64,000 bases of DNA from Plantago ovata (lineage: Eukaryota; Streptophyta; Magnoliopsida; Lamiales; Plantaginaceae), in NCBI GenBank assembly GCA_028274465.1, contig CM051455.1, forward strand, positions 130,668,096 to 130,732,095, written 5' to 3'. A program made the position numbers and the translations under genes. The notes beneath the pieces are model-generated. The model was not told the origin of the DNA, ran no database searches, and saw only the letters and a program-made list of their open reading frames with translations. Shown piece after piece: positions 10,151 through 21,147 of the stretch. The stretch's first letter is position 1. Each line of letters starts with the position of its first letter.

Positions 10151-11776
10151 AGAATTTCTAACATAGAACACAACATAAGGAACACAGTAACAATATAATG
10201 TAAAAAAACATGGGACAAAATCTCATATGTTGTCGTCAATAAGTCCTATGATGTCAACCAAATACGATATGTTATTATTACTTATCACCGAACAAATTAA
10301 ACCGTTCGACCTTCGAAATTTTGACACCATGTTTCTATTAGGAATTTCGTCAAACACTTTGCGAGCAATATCAACCACACCGCACGGGCATCATCTATCA
10401 CACCGCACTCGCCATGCATAGTGATGAGGATAAAATGTGGATCGTGCCGTTTTCCTCACCATCTCCAAGATCTCCTCCGTTTAGAGTCGTTCTTGGGTTT
10501 ATTTCTTAGCGGAAACCTGGGGACGGGATGGGGATGTTAGTGGTTTACCGGCCTGACGATAGTCAGACCGGCGTTGCATTTAAGTGGAAATACCCGAAGG
10601 AATGGAAAGACAAGTAGAGAGTGGAAGTGTGTAGAGATTGTGTTGAGGTTGTGTTGAGAGTGTGTACCTTGGCCTATATATAGACAAATGTGTGTCTGAG
10701 GTGTCCTTTCGAGGGTCTGTGATCCTTTCGATGGTGTGTGTGATCCTTTCGAGGGTACTTTATCCGGAAAATGGGGAGTCTTGTCAGTACAAGTGGGTAC
10801 TTGGTTTCGACCCTAGTAAGATCGTTCGAGGGTGTTTGTCATTTCGATGGCGTAGATGCTTTGAGGCTGTAAATGCTTGGTCAATTGAGGGTGGATGTTC
10901 TGTCTGTCCTTTCGAGGGTGTAGACACTTGGACAGTAGCTTTGATTGTGGGCGCTTCAAGGGCGTCTGATGTCACTTCGACGATGGCTCTGTATTTCGAG
11001 GCCTTGTCTTAGTGGTGACATATTTACCAATATCACATAGAAATCCACCAAACTAGACCCAGCATATATATATGTCTTCTTGAATCCCATACAAAATCAA
11101 AACCAACCCATGAACACTGCACAGACCTTAATCAACGAAAAAAAAAGAAAAAAAATAATAAAATCGGAAACAACTATGATATCACTTGTCATCATTTTAT
11201 TAACAAGTGAGAAACATGGAATAAGAGATAAAAGAAGTTTCAGAAGCACCGAGACGATGGTTGATGGCGGAGTTGCTGTTAAATTTTGGGGTTTTGCCGT
11301 TTTGCAGTGGAGAAGAAGACAACGAAAAATGAAATAATAAAATGGATGATATTATTTTAATGAAACCGGGTCGGGTCAAGCAAATAGATCCGCGAAATTT
11401 TAAAAAGTTGTTGGTAAATTGCACAATAGTCCTGTCTCTTCTTAACTTATATACATTATATAGAGACAGTCTATTTTAAGAATTTGCAAAATATGTATAT
11501 ATTTATATTAAAGTAACTTGAATTTTGTTGTAGGGGTGAAGAAGTGAGTGCTAGCTATATTCATCTCCCGTTGGTTAAAGTGTCAATAGGAACATATTAG
11601 ACTTCACTTTAATATCACCTTTTTACGTTATGAATGACCATATAATGTATTTTTAACTTGATGATTAAGATTTCATCTAAAAAAACTTTAATGATTAAGA
11701 TTGAGATTTGTTTATGATGATGTGTGAACTCATGTTTTCTCAATTTAATCCAAGAGTATACTTAATAGATGTTACG
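10151..11776. other. Intergenic; minisatellite-like TTTCGAGGGT phrases, no gene
   Basis: Several short open frames occur but none resembles a known protein. At 10700-10930 the phrase TCCTTTCGA(G/T)GGTGT recurs at least five times with variable spacing, like a decayed minisatellite or transposon subterminal region. The rest is unremarkable AT-rich DNA. Confidence 0.45.
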
Positions 11777-11951
11777 AAGTGAAAAAAAGAATTATATCGG
11801 GATTAATCCGTAAACATCATCGTATCTAGGTTATAATGGGTAACTATCCGATCTATACCAAATTACTTTTTTTTTAAACGGCTAAAAATTTATTCATAAA
11901 TAAAGATATCTCGAGTATAAGACATACTCGTGATAACACCCAAAGATCGAG
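11777..11951. repeat. Left copy of 173-175 bp direct repeat flanking a LINE
   Basis: This stretch starts AAGTGAAAAAAA and ends CACCCAAAGATCGAG. It matches 14043-14215 with roughly a dozen differences by eye. The two copies abut the two ends of the LINE fragment exactly: the right copy starts directly after its poly(A), and the left copy ends directly before its truncated 5' end. Confidence 0.8.
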
Positions 11952-14042
11952 GAATATTGCTCCAAGTGCACCAAGGATCTCTCATTTATTATTTGCGGAT
12001 GATACACTTCTCTTTTGCCATGCTAATTCCAGGGCAGCTTTAGAAATAGGGGTTATACTTTATCGTTATAGTCTGGCTTCTGGACAAGAGATTAATTTGG
12101 AAAAGTCTATTGTGGTGTTTAGTAGAAATACTAATGCGCGTAGGATTGATGAGATTCAAGTTTGTTTAATTACCTGTGAGAGTGGTGGAAAAACATGAGA
12201 AATATTTGGGTTTACCCACTGTAATCGGTCGAAAAAGGAGATTTTTAGCTGGTTGAGGTAAAGGGTGTGGGAGAAAGTTAGGGGTTATGGGAATTGGTTC
12301 CTCTCTAAAGCTGGTAAGGAGGTCTTAATCAAGTTTGTCATTCAAGCCATTCCGACGTATGTCATGAGTTGTTTTAAACTTCCTAATTCCCTTTTAGAGG
12401 AGATTATTCTATTGTGTCCCGTTTTTTGTGGGGAAATGGAGAACAAAGGAAAATTCACTGGAATAAGTGGGATTCTTTGTGCGAGTCTAAACGAGATGGG
12501 GGCATGGGTTTTAGGGATCTTCGATCTTTTAATTTGGCCATGTTAGGGAAACAAGCTTGGAGACTAGTTCAATTTCCAAAGTTCTTGCTGAGTCGAGTTT
12601 GAAAAGCCAAATATTTTCCTATGTGTGATTTGTTTGATGCTGAGTGTTTGAATAATGCGTCATTTACTTGGAAGAGCATCTTTGGTTCTTTGCAACTTGT
12701 GAAAACAGGAGTAAGATGGCAGGTTGGTGATGGTTTATTAATTAAAGTATGGGAGGATAATTGGATCCCGAGAGAAAGCTGTATGAAGCCAATTACGCCT
12801 AACTTACATAATCTCCATGACCTTACTGTTGCCTCTCTTCATACTGATTTTGCTTGGGATGCGGGCCTGTTGAATACAATTTTATGGGAGGAAGATGTGG
12901 AACACATTTTACAAATACCTCTGCCTACTGTGAGCCTTCCTGATGTGCGAATTTGGAGTAAATCGAATAATGGTTTTTACACTGTGCGGTATGCGTACTT
13001 ACTGTCTAGAGAACTCAAGCATAGGGAGCGTTTACAACGATCTGGTAGCAGTAGTACAGCAGTGAAGATGGACTGGAACTGGATATGGAGATTAGATATT
13101 CCTAATAAAATAAGAATCTTTATGTGGAGAGTTTTGAAAAACTCAATTCCTGTGCTTTTAAATCTTGCGAAACGGGGTGTACCTGTTACAACAGTTTGTC
13201 CTCTTTGTTGTGCTTGTGATGAATCGGTGTTACATATTTTGCGTGATTGCCATTTTGCTCGGCTGTTTTGGGCTCTTACTGACTTTCCTCATTCTAATAT
13301 CATGATTAATATACCACAGACTTGGCATATTGGATTTTTAAGGTTCGAGGCATGCTTTCAAGGCCGCAGTTTGAATCATTTGTTGTTTCGTGTTGGAGCC
13401 TTTGGAGTAACAAGAACAGGTTTGTGCATGAGGGCCTCACCTATGATGCCGCTGAATCCGTTCGATTTGTACAGCAGTACCTGGATCGATTTAGGGAAGA
13501 ACAGGAGATCCTTACAGGTCCACCAATGCCAGCAGCTGCGCATGAGGGTTGGAGGCCACCAGAGTAGGCAGGGGTCGTCAAAATCAACTTTGACGCTTCT
13601 GTTACAACGACCAGAAAAGGGGTTGGCCTTGGTGTTGTCGTTCGTAATCACCTGGGACAGATTCTTTCTTGGAAACGTTGTTGGCTTCCTTTTATCACAG
13701 ATCCAGAAGTTGCAGAGTGTTTAGCTCTTCGCCAAGCTGTACGGTTGGCGCTTGAACAGCAGTATACGAAAGTGATTTTTGAAGGGGATTGTTTACGGAT
13801 TATTGAGAAAGTTCAAAGTGCTTCCCCTTGCTTCTCCCGGGCTGGAGCTATTATCGAAGAGATCAATTGTTTAGTTACTAGTTTTAATTCTGTTTCTTTT
13901 TGTTTTGTTCGATGACTTTGCAATAGGGTTGCGCATCTACTTGCGACTGACGTGTTTTCAGATAGTTCTGGTTCTTCGATATTACCCTTTGTATTACCGG
14001 ATGATGATTGATTGAGTTGAATACATGTTTTTTATCTAAAAA
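11952..14042 (+). mobile_element. 5'-truncated L1-type LINE (reverse transcriptase, zf-RVT, RNase H remnants)
   Basis: The reading starts inside the reverse transcriptase (APRISHLLFADDTLLFCHAN, with the catalytic FADD) and runs through the thumb (GKEVLIKFVIQAIPTYVMSC). A zinc-binding zf-RVT region follows (about 13080-13260: IPNKIRIFMWRVLK, CPLCCACDESVLHILRDC), then an RNase H domain (about 13570-13980: KINFDAS, EGDCLRII, NRVAHLLAT). Several frameshifts and stops break it, for example TGA at about 12197, TAA at about 12258, TGA at 12601 and TGA at about 13914. It ends in a short poly(A). The family is closely related to the minus-strand LINE at 30610-41996. It is a dead 5'-truncated insertion. 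Confidence 0.9.
12621..13724 (+). pseudogene. LINE ORF2 remnant: RT thumb, zf-RVT, start of RNase H
   Basis: This is the longest surviving open stretch of the truncated LINE, 367 codons. Residues about 30-60 (VGDGLLIKVWEDNWIP) are the usual linker after the RT thumb. Residues about 150-215 are zf-RVT with Cys/His pairs (CPLCCACDES...LRDCHFARLFW). After about residue 225 the frame departs from the family protein and continues in other frames toward RNase H. It is not a functional gene. Confidence 0.85.
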
Positions 14043-14215
14043 AAGTGAAAAAAATAATTATACCGGGATTAATCCGTAAACATCATCGTATCTAGGTTAT
14101 AATGGGTAACTGTCCGATCTATACCAAATTACTTTTTTTTAACGGCTAAAAATTTAGTCATAAATAAAGATATATCGAGTATAAAAAATACTTGTGATAA
14201 CACCCAAAGATCAAG
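14043..14215. repeat. Right copy of the 173-175 bp direct repeat flanking the LINE
   Basis: This is the partner of 11777-11951. Beyond 14215 the sequence continues into unique DNA that has no counterpart upstream of 11777. Confidence 0.8.
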
Positions 14216-14510
14216 TATCGAATACAACACCGAAACCGTAACAAAATTAAATGTTACAATATCGCCCGTAGGCCAAACATAAAGGCATAAAAAGACAGAC
14301 TATGCCACCCTTCATGCATGTGAAGAACCAACTTGAGTCCGCCAAAGTTGAATTCCAGTATCAAAGAAAGCAGGTCTCCAGGGGGATTAAACCGCAAGCG
14401 CCAAGCCCTCCATTGAAAGCTAGTGGCAGGGGCCAACAACCTCAACAATAAGAAAGGATCACGTCGAACTCTAACCACCCGAGGAAGATAAAGGCATAGG
14501 GTAAATAGTT
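14135..14510 (-). other. Possible 3' end of another retroelement (minus strand), unidentified
   Basis: A run of T at about 14135-14142 followed by AACGGCTAAAAATTTAGTCAT reads on the minus strand as a 3' end with poly(A). A 74-codon frame (14254-14478, minus) lies upstream in that orientation but is not recognised. This may be the element into which the LINE inserted. Confidence 0.35.
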
Positions 14511-16223
14511 TAAAATAATTTTACTATAGTCCATAATACGACGGTTTCCTTATCGCTGCTATGGACAATATAGTCTATTCCTCACTCCATGCTTTGACCT
14601 CCATCCAATCAAAACGGAACTTAAAAAACTCGTGTGGTAACGCTCCTACACCCTATGCCGGAAAGTGTACTTAAAACGAGCAACTTTAAGATAGGAAACA
14701 TACGAAAGCTTCATCAAACGCCAAGGTCCATCCTTGTTAATGCGGGATGACTACGAGTATGTTTACCATATCCCTCCTTTTAAGTACACATAACCAACAA
14801 GTGACAATAAATTTAACGTCACACCAACACGACCTATACACAACCAAGAGGAAAGCAGCTCACCGAGAAAAAGGACTACCAAGTTAGTGAGACACTTCTC
14901 CTTTGGGAGTAAAAAAGAAGTCTCCTATAGCTTTGAAAGTCGGATTTTTACTTAGAAAATACAAAGAATCTCTTAACTAAGTTAACTAAAGCCGTTAGAG
15001 GTAAAAGAGAGAGAATTCATTTTATAAAGTACTGTTTGGAGTCGGACGTTAAGAATTATGGAGTTTGGGGAAAAACTAGTGTTCAACAGTAAAAAGGCTA
15101 GTGCCCAGCCTCAAATTCCCTTAAAAAAGCCTAAAAAACTAGTGCCTCGGTAAAAACTCGTGTCCAACAGTAGAAAAACTAGTGTCCACCACCACCTCCA
15201 CACCGCATCTTCGGTGACCATTGGGTGGCGCTTGGATGTCACCTCCACAGACTACTAGAACATGACGGCCACTGTCGACTCCTCACAAAAAATAAAAGCC
15301 TCTGCCCCGTCTAAACCCAACGACAGAGGTCACACAACCACCATCTCCGGTGACCATGCGGTGGCGCGTGGAGATCTCCGCCCCTTCTAAACCTGAGAAA
15401 CGTCATCATTTCAGATCGGAGCACAAAGATTCGATCACCGGAGCTCCGGGGAGTAAGAGGAGAGGAAAAAAGAAGAGACAAGGTTTAGAAATATATGATT
15501 TGTAGTCCAACAAAGTATCTATTGATGAGTGAAGATAAATGTATGGGGCACTTTCTGGTATATTAAGAAGTAAATGGATGTTACCCCAATTTGGGATGTG
15601 AACGTGGGACTATTGAGTCAGCTGACCACAAAAGTTTCATCACAGGCTTGCTTTTGCATTTTGTTGTAGTAACATTTAGCCACAAATGTAACGAAAAATT
15701 TTCCCCAATCCTAGATGTAAGTATTTGAGGCATTGTGACTCTATTTGTAATTTGTCCGAAAGTAAATTAGTACGTAAGAACATAAATCTAGGAGCGAAAA
15801 AAGAAAAAAAAAAACACATTGTTGAAGGTTAACAATCTCATTATGTTCAATTAAACCGCTCAATTACAACAAGTTCGTATTACCCTTCTACCGGAGTATT
15901 TACAGTAGAGAGCTTGTTGTATACTTTTAAAAAAACATATACTAATATAGTATTTACATTAATTAATTGTTTATGAAATGCAGATATGAGAAGAGAAGGA
16001 TTAAAAAGTATGTACAATCTCATTATGTTCAATTAATCTGGAGTTACACTTGAACTCAATACAAAAAAATACATGTTTAAAGTCAACAGACACTCAAACT
16101 GGATTGGAGCAAAACCTGGCTATAAGCGGGCTAGCCACATTGTGCGCACTCGCACACAATTCCCACTAACTCGTGCTCAAATCTTAGCCACACGTGCGCG
16201 CATATAGGTTTCTCGAGCATACT
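14511..16223. other. Intergenic; decayed repeats, no gene
   Basis: No coding region is recognised. A GC-rich part at 15180-15400 contains a diverged duplication: GGTGACCATTGGGTGGCGC near 15218 recurs as GGTGACCATGCGGTGGCGC near 15350. Phrases containing AACTAGTGTCC also repeat at 15070-15185. The stretch is probably transposon-derived. Confidence 0.45.
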
Positions 16224-16689
16224 TGATGAAGGAATTACAGCCTTTTATTTTAGCCTTTAAATTGAGCTTTTATTGTCCTTAAGTGTCATTATTATTATTA
16301 TTTTATTAAATTTATTAAGTATTATTACCTTTCATTATTTTATGTTTTTTAATTCGGTGTTTTTAGTAATTATTGCTAAGCTGGAGGAAAAACAAGGATT
16401 TTTTCAGCTAAATATTAAAGACCAAAGATCAAGAGCTAATTGGACCGAGAAGAAGTGCACTTGGACAATATTTCAAGTAAAGTCCAAGTCCAAACCAGCC
16501 AACAAAGAGTTGAAACAATACGTAGGCGATCGTCATGCTTCCTATGGAGATCGCCCGGCCTAACCGCCTTTGAAGTAACCGACTTAGAAGACCAAGCGAT
16601 CGTCACACAATTCCTAGCAATCGCCTCTGGGTTTTAAATCAGATTATGAGAGAAGGAATCGAATTGTAGGAGATTTTCACCCTATATAA
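16224..16689 (+). mobile_element. Gypsy-type LTR fragment
   Basis: It starts TGATGAAGG and follows the layout of the solo LTR at 6932: an AT-rich first third, then a GC-rich block with GCGATCG, GATCGCC and CAATCGCC (about 16525-16625), then a CCTATATAA box just before a CACTA terminus at 16690. No right terminus or TSD was found. Confidence 0.5.
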
Positions 16690-16766
16690 CACTACTAGAA
16701 AAACTGAGATTAGTGACGCAAATTAGCGACGCAAGGGCTATGGGTCGCTAAAAACTGCATAATTTT
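16690..16766 (+). mobile_element. CACTA transposon terminus
   Basis: It begins CACTACTAGAAAAACTGAGA, the standard plant CACTA end, followed by subterminal repeats of the type TTAGCGACGCAA and GGGTCGCTAAA. A similar cluster lies at 17625-17750. No opposite terminus (CTAGTAGTG) was found nearby, so the element is incomplete. Confidence 0.75.
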
Positions 16767-17230
16767 CAGGTGGGTCTCCTCACATTCAACTGGAGCTATA
16801 GGGTTCATCTGTTATCGGATTGGTACGCATAACCTACCGTTGGATACCTCGTTGAGTTATCTACGCGTGGATGTTGATTTGAGGTTGATTCAATATCGTA
16901 TGAAGGAGTTATGGATGAAATGGCTAGACTGCACTAATCTTGCACACTTGAACGACTCCAAAACATTTATCCGAACTTCTGAATATGTGCTTCTAAGGTA
17001 AGTCTAAGTTTTTCCCAAATGAAATTCTTAGCTTAAATCGAACTACGGTCACTCATGAACATATGCATGGAGATCGAGAAACTTCAACAAGATCACTTTG
17101 CAGCGTTTTAAGCTCAAAATTACAGTTTCGTACCTAAGTGCTTGAAACATGAAAAACATCAAAACGTGACACTATTCTACAAAACTAAAAGAAAAAAACA
17201 CTTAAGAAATAAGTAGTGCACAAAGAATAT
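16767..17230 (-). repeat. LTR-family remnant shared with 25555-26000
   Basis: The sequence around CTACGCGTGG..GTTG, ATGGCTAGACTGC and TGCACACTTG matches the order of landmarks at 25600-25690 in the minus-strand solo LTR. This piece is therefore a diverged copy of that LTR family in the same orientation. Confidence 0.55.
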
Positions 17231-17490
17231 AAAATAACACCAAAACTGAAGTCCGTAACTAAGTAACCCCAACCGTTCAAAAATAAACTATTAGTGTCTA
17301 AATAACTCAACCGTTAAGAAATAAATTAAAAAATTAAAATTTAGTGACCTATTCCTTAGATAGTCCACTTAGTAATTGAGATATCTTAAACCGTATGAAG
17401 ATATAAACGGTTTATAAATATAAACACGTGGAAGTGACTATGAAGAGCAATAACTATATATTATCTAGAACTTATAAAAGAATTATCACA

Positions 17491-17605
17491 AGTATTGGTA
17501 GCCGAGTGGTAAGGGTGTTGGGTTAGTAAGGTGTTGGGTAAGGATGTCCTAGGTTCGAAACCTAGGAAACACAAGGTGGAGTAGAGAGGAGAATTTATTT
17601 TTAAT
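17491..17605 (+). mobile_element. tRNA-derived SINE-like sequence
   Basis: It contains an A-box-like GGTAGCCGAGTGGTAAGGGTG and a B-box-like CTAGGTTCGAAACCTAGG about 45 bp later, then AAGGTGGAGTAG, a phrase also found in the SINEs at 19135 and 56486. It does not fold as a complete tRNA (no acceptor pairing). Confidence 0.55.
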
Positions 17606-17624
17606 AAAATATTTCAGAAATTAG

Positions 17625-17760
17625 CGACGCATAGAATGGGTCGCTAATTTAGCGAGGTTTTAGCGACGCATGGCCCATGTGTCGCCTCGCCATTTAGCGA
17701 CCAACCATTTAGCGACGCACTTTCTATGCGTCGCTAATGGGTCGCAAATGGGTTTAGAGA
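17625..17760 (+). repeat. CACTA subterminal repeat cluster
   Basis: At least seven direct or inverted TTAGCGACGCA / GTCGCTAA units occur in about 130 bp, the same unit as beside the CACTA end at 16690. This is probably the other subterminal part of the same decayed element. Confidence 0.65.
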
Positions 17761-19120
17761 GAACGAGGTCACCAATGGGTCACCAATTAGCATATGCCTC
17801 ACCTCCCATCTCAGCCAAACTTAGAGAGAAATTCTCTCTCTCTCTCTCTCAACCCCGAATTCCTAACCCTTGGTGACTTCCTATACTCATAAGACGAGCA
17901 CTCGAAGCACCAATGGAACAGATGGTTAACAACATATATGAATTACTCCACATGCATGGCTATGTCGTTGTAGTATTGTGGTAAGTATTCCTTCTTGACC
18001 CGTGTTTGATCCCCGCCAACAGCACCAACAACTTGATGGTGTCAAGATCATGTTTTAAATTACAATAGCTAGTGATTAGTTACTACTACACCAGATACTG
18101 CGTAACAATCGAATTTGAGCATGAATATCTCTATGGGCCAACATATATGTTTAGCTACACATATTTGCCACAACCAACATAGAATAATCAATCATTGAAG
18201 ACATAATGATGGAGACAAAACTTCCTAAAGAACTATAGAAGCTTTACAGTAGTGCGAACCACAACTTGATATCCAAGGTCCTTCTGAAATGAGATGTATG
18301 AATTTGAAAATACTAAGAGTAAAATAGGGGGAGTTAGTGCAATATAAACGATTTGCCATATGGTCAAATGTTTGAGAGATTTTACTTGAGGTGGTTGAAG
18401 GTCCAACCCGGTATAAGAATCAAAGTGCACGGTGAGAGAGTGGTTAGCACCTCGAGTATTTTTTTTTCCAGAGTAACAGTACGATAAAGTCTGTGTTTTC
18501 CTCTTGAGAGCTGCTCTATTTATCAATAACTAATAGCTCGTAAGTCGGTACAATGTTGTAACGCCAAGTGTCACACTGTCATCTATACAACTGTGCACAG
18601 TGAACTTTCATGTTGACGTTAGTGGACTTGCCCCAGATCTCTTGGTGTAGCTTTCTTGACGTCCACTTTTAACAATGGTAATGTCATAGTACATCGTCCG
18701 AGCCTCGACCTCGTGTAATTGTAATATAATGATTCATGACGTATGTATCTATTACTCGTCTTACTTATTCTTACTATGGGTTTGTTTAATTATCTCTTGA
18801 TGCTAGGAAGTTCCGTAGTACAAACATTCTAATGGCGGAGCCTATCAAATGGATGTTTGATCCAATCCAAAGGTGGTGTGACCATTCTGGAAGTGTAACC
18901 GTGAAAGTCTCCTCGTAACATACAAGATCGTCTGATCTCTCTCTAGACGCGCTTTGACGGATTGGACATATTTAAATATCATCACATAATAAAAATGAAA
19001 AACAACCGAAGAAGATTGAGAAAGATACACGTTCCCAATATATCGACGGTTGAATTGAAAGAAAATTACAATATGAAATCAATCTTGTCTCAATGAATTA
19101 AAACTACACAAAGTATGAGG
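17761..19120. other. Intergenic; no gene recognised
   Basis: This has a CT microsatellite at 17836-17850 and short frames on both strands (for example 18233-18526 minus) without resemblance to known proteins. The sequence 18330-18500 has the look of an LTR edge, but I could not define termini. Confidence 0.4.
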
Positions 19121-19134
19121 TAAAGAAGGAAAAT

Positions 19135-19299
19135 TCTTTTTTTTTTTAAACGACAAATATTAAACTACTCCTACACTATGCAAACTACCTTATTTCTCCA
19201 TATTTAAACCAACCTTATAACTCCGCCACCGCTGGGGATCGAACCTTGCACCTCTCATTCACTATTCCAACTTCTTACTGCTACACCACCTTATGACTC
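19135..19299 (-). mobile_element. tRNA-derived SINE with 14-bp TSD
   Basis: On the minus strand the unit starts GAGTCATAAGGTGGTGTAG, carries a B box GGTTCGATCCC, then GGAGTTATAAGGTTGG, and ends in a run of ten A. It is flanked by a perfect 14-bp direct repeat TAAAGAAGGAAAAT (19121-19134 and 19300-19313). Poly(A), Pol III boxes and TSD together define a SINE insertion. Confidence 0.85.
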
Positions 19300-19516
19300 T
19301 AAAGAAGGAAAATCCTGAATTGTAGACTGGGGTTATTGTCTAAGAAGTACAAAGAAATGAATGAGAAACATGTAAAAAGTTATAAGAAAAACGTAGAAGT
19401 CACCCACATATCAAACCAAACATATATATACTCCTTCCTAGGCGATCGCTTGGTGTCTCATACGATCCTACATGCCTTTTCCTTGCCCAGTTTGATTTTG
19501 GTTGAAAAAGAAATTT

Positions 19517-19523
19517 AAAAAAA
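19517..19523 (-). terminator. Pol III terminator of tRNA-Leu
   Basis: A run of seven T on the minus strand lies three bases beyond the tRNA 3' end, a standard RNA polymerase III stop signal. Confidence 0.8.
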
Positions 19524-19526
19524 TAA

Positions 19527-19610
19527 TGTCAGAAGTGGGATTTGAACCCACGCCCTCGTTAGAGGACCAGAACTTGAGTCAGGCTCCTTAGACCACTCGG
19601 CCATCCTGAC
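19527..19610 (-). tRNA. tRNA-Leu(CAA)
   Basis: The minus strand folds as a long-variable-arm tRNA. The acceptor GTCAGGA pairs with TTCTGAC (one G-T), the discriminator base is A, and the anticodon loop CTCAAGT gives anticodon CAA (leucine, UUG codon). The variable arm is CCTC-TAAC-GAGG and the T arm GTGGG-TTCAAAT-CCCAC. A and B boxes are intact and no intron is present. Two stem mismatches are visible: G10:A25 in the D stem and T29:T41 in the anticodon stem. The gene may still be transcribed but could be a slightly decayed copy. A T7 terminator follows. Confidence 0.85.
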
Positions 19611-19868
19611 ATTAATGTCTATATGTTGATGCAGAAACTAATTATCTAATTTTAATTGCACTCACACCCTATAATTAAATGTTCATTAATCAAAACATAG
19701 AGAAGGAGCAGCATAGTGATTTCTACCTTTTTTAGGTAGTTTAGACATATTAATTTCATATAACACTATACATATATCTCTCATAGTTTAACAATACTAG
19801 CTTGTATACTTTGTAGTGTAGTTGTGTGCATAACAAAAGTGAATAGGTTTTTTACCCCCTATAGCTAA

Positions 19869-20354
19869 GAGCCCCTTTTGTTTGAACTAGGAGAAGGAAA
19901 ACCAGCATTTTTTATAAAATTCGATCCAAACCCAAAAGTAGGAAATATAGTAGAAAATGTGGGCCTTTTACTTTATCGGTTTGCTAAAATGGACTAGGAA
20001 ATGCTTAACGGACCAGAAACTCATTTCCTTGTTTGGTTCTGCAAATGTCAATTTTCGGAAATGTATGCCGTCTAAAATACCCCTCAGTGTTTCTATATAA
20101 ACGGGGTCATTTCATGACATTTTCAAAATTGAAAAAGTGAAAACATATCTAAAACAAATTTGATGCCCCCCCCCCCCCCACTTTGGACTAGGAAATGTTT
20201 CCAATTTTTTACCACAAAACTTCATTTCCGGTTAATAACATGGAAATGTCGGTCTCACCGTTTTGGCATATTTCCTAGCAACCGAACAAGGAAATGTGAC
20301 AAGATTTAATTAGCAAAACATTTCCATTTCCTACTGAACCAAACGGCCGGGCTC
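19869..20354. mobile_element. Tourist-like MITE (PIF/Harbinger type)
   Basis: The terminal inverted repeats start GAGCCC and contain GTTTG(G/A)(T/A)... followed by TAGGA(A/G)A; the right end reads CTACTGAACCAAACGG..GGGCTC. The 3-bp TSD is TAA (19866-19868 and 20355-20357). It is 486 bp long, has no coding capacity and includes a run of C at about 20166-20179. Related in its ends to 42478-42820. Confidence 0.75.
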
Positions 20355-20357
20355 TAA

Positions 20358-21147
20358 AAGAATTTGGCATGCATGCATTTTATTCACCTTCATTGTTGTA
20401 TTTTGTTCTTGCAATTTTGACGATGTTCATGACATGTACCAGTATTGTGTTGCATAATATTGCACTAGTTGATTACCGTTGAGAATACTCCTCGTAATTG
20501 GTTATGTTACGCTTCGTATTTCATGCTCATGACATGTATATACCATGTTAAACGTGTTTACAAATATGCGTTGTTACACAGTCAACAATCTTCATCACTA
20601 AGAAAAAGTTACATATACAGTACTTGGACTTGCTTTCCCTAACATTTTCAATAATTGATGTGTGGAACAACAAAAGTCATGCACACATAAGAACTTTTTC
20701 TCTTTTCTTCCAGTCATTGCAATATGCTAATCAGTGAATTGTAGACCTAACTCAAATTATTCTAGTTATATACCGGAAAATGATTATTTAGAGTGAAATA
20801 TGGTAAATTTCATGGGGCATATATGTAGACTGTAAAGTGGATGATGCAACAGAAAAGAAAAATTATCCATCCTCTTTCCCCTATGTACAAAATTGAACGG
20901 ATACTGAAACACAATGACTAACACAAGGATTTAACTAAACTCTACTGCGGAAAAGTAATTTGTATTGTGTAATTCTTTATAATTTGTATGCTTTTAGCCA
21001 CATATATGTATGTATATGTTAGAGCTTTAGTAAACATGAAAATGAGAGTCTATGGCATTTCCCGATTGCTAGCAAGTAGCAACCGACTAATGATATTCAG
21101 CTCTGCAGATAATTAGGGCAAACATGAAAAACCATCGGGACCGGGAA
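20358..21147. other. Intergenic, 3' flank of PP2C
   Basis: This is AT-rich with no gene. It is expected to hold the 3' UTR and polyadenylation region of the PP2C gene next to 21148; no single signal stands out. Confidence 0.4.

Noticed and set aside
10662-11012. 116-codon open frame on the plus strand
   Set aside because: It is made largely of the repeated TTTCGAGGGT phrase and has no recognisable domain; treated as minisatellite-like DNA.
14254-14478. 74-codon minus-strand frame near the LINE repeat
   Set aside because: No recognised domain; it lies upstream of a poly(A)-like end, so it is more likely retroelement 3' sequence than a gene.
17491-17580. Possible tRNA-Leu or tRNA-Ser gene
   Set aside because: A and B boxes are present but acceptor, D and anticodon stems do not pair; shared downstream text with the SINEs indicates a SINE head.
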